Source: Fervidibacter sinensis (GTDB taxonomy: Bacteria > Armatimonadota > Fervidibacteria > Fervidibacterales > Fervidibacteraceae). From it: a stretch of 64,000 nucleotides of DNA. Every line of letters begins with the position of its first letter. Position 1 is the stretch's first letter. A model generated the notes under the pieces. That model was not told where the DNA came from. It saw only the letters and a program-made list of their open reading frames with translations, and did no database searches. The stretch lies in assembly GCA_032161045.1 (NCBI GenBank), contig JAVHTH010000008.1; one strand, given 5' to 3'. This document shows positions 7,489 through 17,200 of the stretch, one piece after another. Both the position numbers and the translations under genes were made by a program.

Positions 7489-8745
7489 TTATCGGTGCGT
7501 TTTAACGCGCCTTTGCCATGCTTGCTCGTATACTTCTTCAATCTTACGGACCATGAACTCAACTTGAAATTGCTCATCACTGGCAAACTGTGAAGCGGCA
7601 TAACCCATTTGCCTTCTAAGTTCCGGTTTGTTCAGCAGAAGTTCTATTGCTTCCACCAAAGCATCCACATCGCTTGGGGGGATAAGGATACCTGTAACTC
7701 CATCTTTAACCACATCAGGGACACCGCCAACTTTAGTCCCGATGACCGGGACACCTGCAGCCTGAGCCTCAAGGAATACTCGTCCCATCCCTTCCCAAAG
7801 GGTGGGCAAAACAAATAAGTCAAAGCAACTGACCCAAGCGGGGACATCGGTGCACATTCCTGTTATATACAACCGTTCAGATACTCCCAACTGTTTTGCT
7901 AAAGCCTCAAGTTCAGCCCGAAGAGGTCCGTCGCCGACCCAAACCATGTGAAAATCAAGACCTTTGGCTTTCAATTTAGCGGCAGCCTCTAAAAGCAACT
8001 CCAAACCCTTGTCTTTAACCAATCGGCTGACAGTCCCAATGATAGGAACACCGTTCCTCAAACCAAGGAGTTTAAATTTCGCTTCCCGGTTTCCGTTACT
8101 CGCTCCGTTCCGAAAAGCACTTATGTCAATACCGCTTGGGATTAGGGAATAGGTCTTAGGGTCACCGATCCCCAACCGTCCGGCTTCAGCCATGAGCGGC
8201 TTGGAGATGAAAATCAAAGCATCGCACCAACGCCCTGCCATCTTCTCAAGGGCGATGTAAAGTTTCTTTTGCCATCTGGGGATTGGGGCAGTGAAGGCAA
8301 ACCCGTGGACAGTGTGGATGACGACTGGGACTTTTGCTAATCGTCCCGCCAATCGCCCCAAAATTCCCGCTTTTGATGTATGGGTGTGGACAATGTCAAC
8401 TTGCAAGTCTCTGTAAAGGCGAACGAGTTGCACCAACGCTTTCAAATCGCGCTTAAAATCAATTTCGCGGATGAGGTCCGGGACAATGTAAACAGGCACG
8501 CCCATCTCTTCCGTTGCTTCAATCAAACTACCTTCGGGTCCGGTCTCCGGACCACAAGCGAGGACCGGCGTGTAACGGTTTCGGTTGTGCAATTTGAGAG
8601 AGTAAAAAGTGTTCCATTCAGCCCCGCCTATGATCATGCGAGTTATGACATGCAAGACTTTTTTCGTTGAGCGTTCAGTGTTGAACATTGCGCTTTCAAA
8701 AGTGCGATTTGCTCCCTTCGTTCGTTCCTTCGGCATCTGTTTCAT
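7489..8745 (-). CDS. GT4-family glycosyltransferase
   Basis: A 418-residue retaining glycosyltransferase of GT-B fold. The N-terminal domain has the glycine-rich acceptor loop RMIIGGAEWNT and HTHTSKAGILGRLAGRLA; the C-terminal donor domain has GTVSRLVKDKGLELLLEAAA, VGDGPLRAELEALA and LFVLPTLWEGMGRVFLEAQA with the EX7E pair. It probably adds a nucleotide-sugar unit to a lipid-linked exopolysaccharide intermediate in the cytoplasm. Its ATG overlaps the stop of the acyltransferase gene (ATGA at 8742-8745), so the two are translationally coupled. The first ~28 residues precede the conserved KKVLHVITRM strand and are partly encoded by a 7-base-period array (8665-8697). Confidence 0.88.
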   Translation of the reverse strand: MKQMPKERTKGANRTFESAMFNTERSTKKVLHVITRMIIGGAEWNTFYSLKLHNRNRYTPVLACGPETGPEGSLIEATEEMGVPVYIVPDLIREIDFKRDLKALVQLVRLYRDLQVDIVHTHTSKAGILGRLAGRLAKVPVVIHTVHGFAFTAPIPRWQKKLYIALEKMAGRWCDALIFISKPLMAEAGRLGIGDPKTYSLIPSGIDISAFRNGASNGNREAKFKLLGLRNGVPIIGTVSRLVKDKGLELLLEAAAKLKAKGLDFHMVWVGDGPLRAELEALAKQLGVSERLYITGMCTDVPAWVSCFDLFVLPTLWEGMGRVFLEAQAAGVPVIGTKVGGVPDVVKDGVTGILIPPSDVDALVEAIELLLNKPELRRQMGYAASQFASDEQFQVEFMVRKIEEVYEQAWQRRVKTHR

Positions 8746-9374
8746 TCCTGCTTCCCTCCCTCATCTTGGGGTAGTCTTGATTTCAAAGGACGAGCTGGTA
8801 TGCCGCCGACGATGGTGTAAGGTGGGACATCTTTAGTCACCACTGCTCCAGCAGCCACAATAGCACCCCGCCCAATCCGAACACCTGCCGTCACGACCAC
8901 ATTCGCACCAAGCCAGACATCGTCTTCAATGACGACATCTGCCTCGCGGAGGGGCTGAAGCATCATGGGGATGTCTGTGCATTCAAAAGTGTGATTTGTA
9001 GCGTGAATGCGAACTCCCGGCCCCATCAACACATACCGTCCTAAAATGATACGGCTATTTGGACCGGCCCAAAGACAACAATCTCGGTTGACATGGGAAT
9101 AATCACCGATGACGATGTTTTGACCGTTGCGGAACGAGGCAGTCGGGTGAATCCAAACTTTGCGTCCTCTTTTGATCTGCGCGACTTGCGAAACATGTTC
9201 GTGAACATAATAGCCCCACCAACGAACAACACACTTAAGCATAGTCCACGAAAAAGTCCACCTCAAAACTTTCAAAACTTTTTGCCACTTTCGCCCTTCA
9301 TGAGGAACTTCGTGAGCAACTTCCGAAGCAATCTTTTGCGTTGATTCCAAAGCACCGAGTTTTTCAGGCACCAT
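8742..9374 (-). CDS. hexapeptide-repeat acyltransferase (LbH family)
   Basis: A 210-residue O-acetyltransferase-like protein of the WcaF/maltose acetyltransferase group. It shows left-handed beta-helix repeats (IVIGDYSHVNRDC, IILGRYVLMGPGVRIHATNH, VVIEDDVWLGANVVV, VRIGRGAIVAAGAVV) and the closing VPPYTIVGGIPARPL motif. The presumed catalytic His is in IHATNHTFE. It should acetylate a sugar of the polysaccharide with acetyl-CoA. The GTG-free start is ATG at 9374 with GGGAGG about nine bases upstream, which makes a 103-bp overlap with the deacetylase gene; the conserved fold starts about 70 residues later, so the overlapping part is a poorly conserved N-terminal extension. Confidence 0.85.
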   Translation of the reverse strand: MVPEKLGALESTQKIASEVAHEVPHEGRKWQKVLKVLRWTFSWTMLKCVVRWWGYYVHEHVSQVAQIKRGRKVWIHPTASFRNGQNIVIGDYSHVNRDCCLWAGPNSRIILGRYVLMGPGVRIHATNHTFECTDIPMMLQPLREADVVIEDDVWLGANVVVTAGVRIGRGAIVAAGAVVTKDVPPYTIVGGIPARPLKSRLPQDEGGKQE

Positions 9375-10156
9375 CCGTCAAACCTCCCTTCCAAGATGGC
9401 TTTAAATAGCGAAGCATCGTCCCAAGGGTAGACATGGCAACGCCTTAACCTAAAACGGTGAAAGGGTGGACTATTAAGACCGTGAAGCATTGTGAAGGCA
9501 ATCCTGTAACCCACGCGTGCAACCATCTTGACATGCTCGTCACTAAAGTCCCCTGCGCGTCCCCAAGGGTAAGAAAAAGCGCGAACTTCCTTACCCAAGA
9601 TTTCGCTCAAAATTTGCTTTGAGTCCCGAACCTCTTTTTCCGCCTCCTTCAAAGGTAGGTGCGAAAGGGGAACATGCCAAAGACCATGGGAACCGATTTC
9701 AATCCCAGCCTCATTCATTTCCCTCAATTGCATTGCACTCAAAAAGGGCGCTTCTGGGTAATTAGCTTCGCTGTAGGTTCTTCCAATGCGACCGACATAA
9801 CGGGCGAGCATAAATACCACAGCAGGAAACTTGAACTCCGATAATAAGGGCATTGCGTAATCGTAAAGGTCAGCATATCCGTCATCAAAGGTGATGAGCA
9901 CAGCCTTGTCTGGCAGAGGCTTGTCACCCTCTATCGCTGCTAACACCTCGTCAAGGCTAACTATTCGCCAACCTTCTTTCAGAACGGTTAAATGCTCCCG
10001 AAACCTTTGAGGTGTTATGCTTCGCGGGTCATCAGCATCTGGCCGGACCCGGTGATATGTCAGGACGCGTAAACCACCGTTAATAACCCTAGGCGGCAAA
10101 TAAACCGCCACTATACGCCGGAGCCAAATTCGCAGTGGAGATTGCCGCAGGTTCAT
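9272..10156 (-). CDS. polysaccharide deacetylase (CE4/NodB family)
   Basis: A 294-residue protein with the NodB catalytic motifs: LITFDDGYAD (metal-binding Asp pair, about residues 88-97), GSHGLWHVPLSHL (HxxxH type metal motif, about 152-164) and FSYPWGRAGDFSDE. The family removes N- or O-acetyl groups from cell-wall or exopolysaccharide sugars using a divalent metal. There is no clear signal peptide, although the N-terminus (RIWLRRIVAVYLPP) is hydrophobic and basic. Its 3' end overlaps the acyltransferase gene, so acetylation and deacetylation functions are adjacent in one transcript. Confidence 0.88.
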   Translation of the reverse strand: MNLRQSPLRIWLRRIVAVYLPPRVINGGLRVLTYHRVRPDADDPRSITPQRFREHLTVLKEGWRIVSLDEVLAAIEGDKPLPDKAVLITFDDGYADLYDYAMPLLSEFKFPAVVFMLARYVGRIGRTYSEANYPEAPFLSAMQLREMNEAGIEIGSHGLWHVPLSHLPLKEAEKEVRDSKQILSEILGKEVRAFSYPWGRAGDFSDEHVKMVARVGYRIAFTMLHGLNSPPFHRFRLRRCHVYPWDDASLFKAILEGRFDGWCLKNSVLWNQRKRLLRKLLTKFLMKGESGKKF

Positions 10157-10194
10157 AGTCGTTTGAAAGGAAATTGAGTTTTTTCCAAAACCAA

Positions 10195-11499
10195 TTAGGT
10201 GCTTCGCGATGCGAACACTTCGTTGACCTCCATTACTTTCCCAACTTCGCCCACTTCGCCTTCAACTACACCGAGTGCAGCCAACCTCCAAATGCCAGCG
10301 CAAATCCCTGTCCAGAACCAAAAAGTTTCGCTGGGACGAATTGCAAGCATGGGGACGCCAGAAAGTCCTGCAATACAAAAGGCAATCGTTCCTGCAAAGC
10401 AACCTTGAACTATTCCGCACAGATAAGGGTCGCTTGTCATCCTCAAAGTTTCGTTATGCATTTTGAAGACGCCCCAAATTAAGGCAAGAAAAGCGACTAA
10501 CCCCAAGATGCCTTCGCGAGCGAGTGTGTTAGCGTATTGGTTTTCGTAGCGGTTGAAGCCAGCAAAACCCAAACCTCGGCCAGTTAGAGGATTGACCGGA
10601 AGAGTTTCCTTCACGGCAGCGATGTAGCCACTTAACCGTTCGGTTTTGAAACTTTCCCAAGAGAGTGACTTCAATCGGTTTTGTAAAAGTGATGGGAGCA
10701 ACGACGGGACGATGACCATTGCCGCCAAAGCCACGGGCAACCATTTGCGGTGAAACACCCCTGTTAATCCTATGATACCAACAGCAAGAGCGCCAATTGC
10801 TGAGCGGGAAAACGAAAACAAAATTGGAACAATTGTCAAACCCGCCAATGCCGCAGGAAACCAACTCCCCGGCAGAGGGTGTAGACTCCAAGCAACCGCA
10901 AAGCCAATCAAGGCGTTGAAAACAAGATATTGGGCGTAGACATTTGGCTTTTCCCCTTGTGGACCTGTAACCTTATAAGCGTTGTAATTGCCTGACGGTT
11001 CGCCATTAGTGTTGCTCCATTTAAGCCACCTTTGCTGCCAGCCAATATAACTGCTCAACAGTGCGCCAATCATCCCGCTGATTGCCAGCCACTTGACATC
11101 AGCAAGAGAGCGGACGCGGTCGGCAACCATCCAAAACAAGAGAGCCAACTCAACTCGCTTGAACCAGTGGAAGAAACCTATCTTCCAATTGGGTAAAGTC
11201 CCAAGGGCTACACCGAGAAGAACGGAAATTGCCCCGGTGAAGATCCAAAAGCCCCAAAGCCGGTTCAAAGGTGTATACGGGATGAGCGGTTCACGGTCAC
11301 GGGCTTTGTGAAGCAGCCAAGCGAGAAAAACGGCGATCATGACAAAGTCCTCAAGCCTCAAGTCCTTAGCAAATTCAGTGCGGTATTCAGGGGAGATGCC
11401 GATGGCAATGGCAATTCCTGTCAATCCCCACTTTATGTCACGCCAAGTGAGCAGACCACAAATGACCGCGATGCCGTAAATCAACCAATTAGGCAACAT
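10195..11499 (-). CDS. O-antigen ligase/polymerase-like membrane protein
   Basis: A protein of about 434 residues with roughly eleven membrane helices and the large external loop typical of the Wzy/WaaL (O-antigen ligase) family; the loop carries TGRGLGFAGFNRYENQYANT before the helix REGILGLVAFLALIWGVF. Such proteins polymerise lipid-linked oligosaccharides or ligate them to an acceptor in the periplasm. ATG at 11499 follows GAGGTGCTAACT; an in-frame GTG at 11535 is less likely. The start overlaps the end of the upstream GT4 gene by 11 bp. Confidence 0.82.
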   Translation of the reverse strand: MLPNWLIYGIAVICGLLTWRDIKWGLTGIAIAIGISPEYRTEFAKDLRLEDFVMIAVFLAWLLHKARDREPLIPYTPLNRLWGFWIFTGAISVLLGVALGTLPNWKIGFFHWFKRVELALLFWMVADRVRSLADVKWLAISGMIGALLSSYIGWQQRWLKWSNTNGEPSGNYNAYKVTGPQGEKPNVYAQYLVFNALIGFAVAWSLHPLPGSWFPAALAGLTIVPILFSFSRSAIGALAVGIIGLTGVFHRKWLPVALAAMVIVPSLLPSLLQNRLKSLSWESFKTERLSGYIAAVKETLPVNPLTGRGLGFAGFNRYENQYANTLAREGILGLVAFLALIWGVFKMHNETLRMTSDPYLCGIVQGCFAGTIAFCIAGLSGVPMLAIRPSETFWFWTGICAGIWRLAALGVVEGEVGEVGKVMEVNEVFASRST

Positions 11500-12915
11500 A
11501 GTTAGCACCTCGTTTAAGTGCCCTCTCACCTGCACACTTTACCATCAATGCGAGAACCTTTTCTGCAACCTTGTCGTAAGTGAATTCCCTTAAGACTCGC
11601 TCCCTTCCTGCCTCCCCCAATTTTCGTGCAAGTTGTTCGTCCGTCAATATCTTGACGATTGCGTTGGCGATATCTTTAGGGTCAAGAGGGTCAACTATCA
11701 GTGCTGTCTCGTTAGGCACGACCGCATCGGCAACTCCACCGACCAAACTGGCAACCACAGGCTTGCCACACGCGGCCGCTTCAAGGTAAACTAACCCCAA
11801 ACCCTCAATGTCACCTTTCCGCCCTTCACGAGTTGGTAAGACGAAAACATTGCAAGCATGGTAAAAGGGGCGAATATCGGGAACTCGTCCAGCAAACAGA
11901 ACTTTATCAGCAACTCCCTTCTCTTGAGCAATCTGTTTTAACCTCTCACGGCACGGTCCATCTCCAACCACAATATACAAAGCATCGGGACATTGTTCCA
12001 AGACAAAAGGCATTGCCTCAATTACCTTGTCAACCCCCTTGCGTTCAACTAAACGGCTAACGCTCAAAATCANNNNNNNNNNNNNNNNNNNNNNNNNNNN
12101 NNNNNNNNNNNNNNNNNNNNNNNNNNNNNNNNNNNNNNNNNNNNNNNNNNNNNNNNNNNNNNNNNNNNNNNNTCACGGCACGGTCCATCTCCAACCACAA
12201 TATACAAAGCATCGGGACATTGTTCCAAGACAAAAGGCATTGCCTCAATTACCTTGTCAACCCCCTTGCGTTCAACTAAACGGCTAACGCTCAAAATCAA
12301 TCGCTTACCTGCCAAGGATTGACCGTTCCATTTGGATAGAGGCGAAACAGGTTCAAACAGTTGATTGCTAACTCCCCAGTGGATAGTGTAAACTCTGTTT
12401 GCCGAAAGACCTCGCTCAATCAAAAGTTTTTGAGTTAGTTTGCTATTTGCTACGACTACCTCTGCCTGCTCATAAATCCACCTACAAAATCGCCAAGTAA
12501 GTGAATCGGGGCTAAACCTCGCAAATTCAAGTCCGTGAGCAAAAACGAGGAACGGAATGCCTAATAGTTTTTTGATGACAACAGCAGGGATGCCCTCTCT
12601 CGTTGCCCTCATTGCGAGAACAAAATTCGGTTTCTCCCCCATCGCTACCGCTAAAATTGTCGGGATCATGGGCAGCATCCGAACATATCGTGACCTCATC
12701 AAAGGGAGGCGAATTAGGCGGTAAATTTGTTGTTGGTCATGAATTGAATCCCTTTTACCGTAACTTGGTGCGACGACGAGAACAGAGCATCCCTTCTTTG
12801 CCAGTGCTTCTGCCAAATTCGCCGCAGCATTGCCGATGCCGCCGGCGAAAGGCGGAAACTCACCAGCGAGGATTAAAACTCGCTCAATCATCTTGCCCGT
12901 TACTTCGCTACTCAT
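11489..12915 (-). CDS. GT4-family glycosyltransferase, split by a false assembly gap
   Basis: Read across the gap this is one intact protein of 399 residues. The N-terminal half (LILAGEFPPFAGGIGNAAAN, VFAHGLEFARFS) and the C-terminal half (ILSVSRLVERKGVDKVIEAM, VGDGPCRERLKQIAQEKGV, LEAAACGKPVVASLVGGVAD) are the two Rossmann domains of a GT4 enzyme. The 100 N (12073-12172) are flanked by a 127-bp duplicate; removing 227 bp (one copy plus the N) restores a single frame. As deposited the gene looks like two overlapping fragments. It probably acts early in the exopolysaccharide assembly line encoded downstream. ATG at 12915 is used; ATG at 12891 is an alternative. Confidence 0.85.
11946..12072. 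repeat. 127-bp contig-end overlap, left copy
   Basis: Identical to 12173-12299, directly on the other side of the N run. It is an unmerged contig overlap rather than a biological repeat. Confidence 0.95.
12073..12172. other. scaffold gap of 100 N (artefact)
   Basis: Exactly 100 N, the usual placeholder for a gap of unknown size. The bases on both sides repeat the same 127 nt, so no sequence is really missing. Confidence 0.95.
12173..12299. repeat. 127-bp contig-end overlap, right copy
   Basis: Second copy of 11946-12072. Collapsing the two copies gives an uninterrupted glycosyltransferase reading frame. Confidence 0.95.
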
Positions 12916-13382
12916 TGAACTCGTCCGTCCTCAAAAGTCAGATGAGTTAACGCCAAAGTTAACCACGCAACAGGAGCCTAATTACACTTACACACAAGAC
13001 CATTTGTCAAGTATTTATGAAATTTAAAGCAAATGCGCTGCACTTTGGGTTTGAAGACTGAATTTTGAAGTCCCCTCGTCCCCTCAAGAAGCACGGGAAA
13101 CCTTTTCCCCTTTTGCGTTTCATTGCAGTCAAAGTTTTAATGCGGAGATGCAATATGGCTATAGGTCACAGGGCTAAAGTCAGGGGTAAGCATTGGCTTA
13201 AATTACTTTTAGGGAGGCATTAAGGCTAATAGGTTACAACTTTTGGGTAACCCAAAAGGTTCGCAACTTGTAAACTCTGGGGTTAACACCGACAAAAGCG
13301 TAATTCTTCTTACGGTTTTGAATTGGTCAGGCGAAACCCATTCGCATTTTGACAAAAACCGGCTTGATTTCGTTTCCCTTCT

Positions 13383-13534
13383 GGAGAGCGAACCACCAAG
13401 TGAGCCCAAATGAGTGTGGTATGCAGAGTGCAAAATTGGCAATAAAAAGAATTTTTTCGGTTCGGCAGGAACATCACCCCTCACAAAGGACAAAATTTCC
13501 CGTTTAGGAAGGCGAACCTCCCAGTGAGCCGAAC
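13383..13534. repeat. GGAGGGCGAA-family arms with an inserted heptad stretch
   Basis: The left arm is GGAGAGCGAACCACC at 13383, and a right arm TTCGGCAGGAACATCACCCC ends near 13481. Between them is a GAGTGTG/GAGTGCA heptad stretch (13412-13433). A further single arm, GAAGGCGAACCTCCCAGTGA, lies at 13508-13534. The rest of 12916-13561 shows nothing I can support. Confidence 0.6.
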
Positions 13535-13561
13535 GGTCGTGAGACCAGTTGACACAAAATT

Positions 13562-14020
13562 TCACAACTTCCCGGCAGCCCTCAACCGTTTGTGCTCAAC
13601 CATCATGCACCTGTTTTGAACCACAATTAAGCCTGCATCTTTTGCTTTTTGTGCCGCCTCGTTGTTGACGATGCCAATTTGCATCCAAATAGCCTTCGCA
13701 CCAACTTCAATGGCTTCTTCAACTATTGGCGGAACTTTGCTTGGTGCCCGAAAGATGTCAACGATGTCAGGAACTTCGGGCAAATCTTTCAGTGACGGGT
13801 AAACTTTGTGCCCGTCAATTTCATCAGCGTGAGGGTTGATGAAGTAAGTTCGGTAATGTTGGCTTAAGTATTTGGCTACAATGTGGCTGTCCTTTGTCGG
13901 GTCTCGCGAGACCCCAACGACGGCAACGACTTTCGCTTCCTTCAACAACCGTTCAATTTCCTCGTCATCGGCATTGACCATCGGGATTTCGCAGAACTCC
14001 TGAGTTTCGCTCACTTTCAA
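13562..14020 (-). CDS. CoA-binding domain protein (YccU-like)
   Basis: A 152-residue single-domain protein of the CoA-binding/Rossmann family. It has VVAVVGVSRDPTKDSHIVAK (nucleotide loop), YFINPHADEIDGHKVYPSL, DIVDIFRAPSKVPPIVEEAI, KAIWMQIGIVNNEAAQKAKD and the closing VVQNRCMMVEHKRL. Proteins of this family bind CoA, but no reaction has been settled; they resemble the nucleotide domain of succinyl-CoA synthetase alpha. Its length is normal for the family. It stands alone on the minus strand between the polysaccharide block and uvrA. Confidence 0.88.
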   Translation of the reverse strand: MKVSETQEFCEIPMVNADDEEIERLLKEAKVVAVVGVSRDPTKDSHIVAKYLSQHYRTYFINPHADEIDGHKVYPSLKDLPEVPDIVDIFRAPSKVPPIVEEAIEVGAKAIWMQIGIVNNEAAQKAKDAGLIVVQNRCMMVEHKRLRAAGKL

Positions 14021-14092
14021 TCACCTCGGCAATTTTTGACTTTGTGGAAATATTTCGTCAGCCCTCAACTTCATCCTTTATGAGTGTCATCC

Positions 14093-14137
14093 ACGACGAG
14101 AGTTAACGGTCGTCGCCCGCAAGAGGCAACGCTACCG
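14093..14137. repeat. GTAGCG-type palindrome
   Basis: GGTCGTCGCCCGCAAGAGGC followed by AACGCTACC; related to 5159-5200 and 17738-17796. The rest of 14021-14257 shows no gene. Confidence 0.45.
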
Positions 14138-14257
14138 TGATCTCTACAGAGCCAAGTTTTTGACACAGCATTATTCTGCAATTTCCCAAACGACACAAGT
14201 TAAAGAAGCACCATCAACTTTGATGCGTTTGCACCGGTTTTCGTTTCAGATTTCCGC

Positions 14258-17200
14258 TCATGCTTTTGCCCGCCTCAAAATCTCCCGCAAGAACTGTCCT
14301 GTGTAACTGTGGGGCGTCTCGGCTATGACTTCTGGCGGACCTTCGGCAATTACTTCGCCGCCTTGCTCACCTCCTTCTGGACCGAGGTCAATGACCCAAT
14401 CGGCGGTCTTTATGACTTCCAAGTTGTGTTCAATGACGATGACGGTGTTGCCCATGTCAACGAGCCGATGCAGGACATTGAGCAAACGCTCAACATCGTA
14501 GAAATGCAACCCGACAGTCGGCTCATCCAAAATGTAAAGCGTCCTTCCAGTTGCCCGCCTACACAACTCGCTCGCCAACTTCACCCGTTGAGCCTCACCG
14601 CCGCTGAGTGTCGTCGCAGGTTGACCAAGTTTTATGTAACCCAAACCGACATCGTGAAGGGTTTGCAAAATTCGCTTGATTGGCGGGACATGTTCAAAGA
14701 ACTCAAGGGCTTCATCAACGCTCATGTCCAAAACATCAGCGATGTTTTTGCCCCGATAGGTCACTTCAAGGGTCTCGCGATTGTATCGTTTACCTTTACA
14801 GACCTCGCACGGGACAAAGACATCGGGCAAGAAGTGCATCTCAACTTTGATGTATCCATCGCCTTGACATGCCTCGCACCTTCCACCTTTGACATTGAAA
14901 CTGAACCGACCGGGTTTGTAGCCTCGTGCCTTTGCTTCCCTCGTTGAAGCGAATAACTCGCGAATGTAGGTGAAAACGCCGGTGTAAGTTGCTGGGTTGC
15001 TTCGTGGCGTCCGACCGATCGGTGATTGGTCAATATCAATCACTTTGTCAATCCATTTCGTCACCTCGTCCCGCGCCCTGCGTCCCTCGTCCCAAACAAA
15101 GATTTCGTCGTGGTCTCCGGGCAACTCCATTGCTCCGTGCAACCTTCGTGCAAGCGCTTTGTAAAGGATATCAACGACGAGACTGCTTTTGCCTGAACCA
15201 GAAACTCCTGTCACGCAAATGAACAGACCAAGTGGGAAGCGAACATCAATGTTTTTGAGGTTGTGCTCTCGCGCCCCTTTGACGACGAGCCATTGACCTT
15301 TGGGTTTCCGCCTAACCTCTGGCACAGGAATTTTCCGCTTGCCTGATAGGTATTGTCCTGTTATGGATTGCTCACAGCGCTCAATGTCTTCAACGGTGCC
15401 GGTCGCAACAACATAGCCCCCCTGTTCACCAGCACCCGGACCAAGGTCAACTATGAAGTCGGCGTTTCGGATTGTCTCTTCGTCGTGCTCAACGACAATA
15501 ACGGTGTTGCCCATGTCTCGCAATTTCTTCAGCGTTTCAATGAGCCGCTTGTTGTCGCGAGGGTGCAAACCAATTGATGGCTCATCAAGGATGTAAAGCA
15601 CCCCTGTCAAGCCCGAACCGACTTGCGTTGCCAAACGAATTCGCTGCGCTTCACCGCCAGCGAGCGTTGACGCTTCACGGTCAAGGGTCAGGTAATCAAG
15701 CCCGACATCAACCAGAAATTGCAATCGGTTGCGAATTTCTTTGAGGATTTGGTGTGCGATGGTTTGTTCCTTTTCGGTAAGCCTCAGGGCGTCAAGCCAC
15801 TGAAGGGCTTCCTTGACGGAAAGTTGACAAACTTGAGCGATGTTCCAACGCCAAACCAATTCACGAGACGAGGGACGAGGGACGGGGGACGAGTTAAATC
15901 CATCGTCAAACCTGCCCCACGACCCGCGTTCCGCGTCCCATTCTTGTGGGTCGTCGGCGGGGAAAGGCAAAGGCGATTTGGGCTGCATCGCTGCGCGGAT
16001 TGTGACAGCCAAACTCTCAGGCTTCAGACGAGTGCCTTTACAGGCAGGGCACGGACGCAATGCCATAAACTTGCGCAACTCTTCGCGCCATTCGTCATCT
16101 CCGTTTTGGTAATCCTCCTGCAAAATCGGGATAATGCCTTCAAAAAAGGTCGTGATTGTCCGATAGCGACCGTAGCGGTTGACATAACTGACCCGAACCG
16201 GTCGGTCGGTGCCGTAAAGGAGCGCATTAAGTTGCTCTTTTGTCAAGTCTTTGATGGGTGTGTGGACGCTGAAGCCATAAGCCTCAGCAACTGCCTTGAG
16301 GATTTCCTTCTTGTAGTTGCTGGTGTAAAGTTTCCAAGGCGCAATTGCCCCATCGGCTATTGACAGGTTTTTGTTGGGGATGATGAGGTCGGGATCAAAT
16401 TCCGCCTTCGTGCCTAAACCGTCGCACTCGGGGCAAGCACCGTAAGGGCTGTTAAAACTGAAGTTTCGCGGTTGAAGTTCAGGAATGTTAATGCCGCATT
16501 CAGGGCAAGCGAAGTGTTCGCTGAAAATCAACTCGCCGTTTTGGGACGAGGGGCGAGGGATGCGGGACGAGGTTTTGCGATTTGTTGCTGTTTGCTCTGT
16601 CCCTCGTCCCTCGTTCCCTGTCCCATCAACGAGTTGCACTACGACGATGCCTTGTCCTGCCTTCAGCGCAGTTTCAACGGAATCGTGCAAGCGCGATCTA
16701 ACCTCGGGCTTAACAACAATGCGGTCAACGACGATGTCAATCCAGTGCTGCTTATATCTGTCAAGTTGCAACTGTAACGCTTCGTCAACGGTCATAACTT
16801 GTCCATCAACACGAACCCGCACGAAGCCTTGCCTCCTAATTTCCTCAAACAAATGCCCGTAAGTTCCTTTGCGACCCCGAACGACCGGTGCGAGGACATG
16901 AATGCGGGTCCCTTCGGGCAAACTCAAGATTTGGTCAACGATTTGCTCTGGCGTTTGGCGGACGATAGGGCGACCGCACTTGTGGCAGTGGGGTGTCCCG
17001 ATTCGGGCAAACAAAAGCCGCAGGTAGTCGTAAATCTCGGTTACCGTCGCGACCGTTGAGCGAGGGTTATGGTGCATCGCTTTCTGGTCAATGCTGATGG
17101 CAGGCGAAAGCCCTTCAATGAAGTCAACATCGGGTTTGTCAAGTCGCCCCAAGAACTGGCGAGCGTAAGCCGAGAGGCTTTCAACATAGCGCCTTTGCCC

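Noticed and set aside
11489..12915. Two separate overlapping glycosyltransferase fragments
   Set aside because: The duplicate 127 bp and 100 N explain the split; the joined frame gives one normal GT4 protein.
13209..13565. Open frame of 118 codons on the minus strand
   Set aside because: It is made of repeat arms and low-complexity DNA, with no recognisable domain.
15719..16363. Long open frame antisense to uvrA
   Set aside because: It is a shadow of the uvrA codon pattern and contains the heptad insert; no ribosome-binding site or homology.
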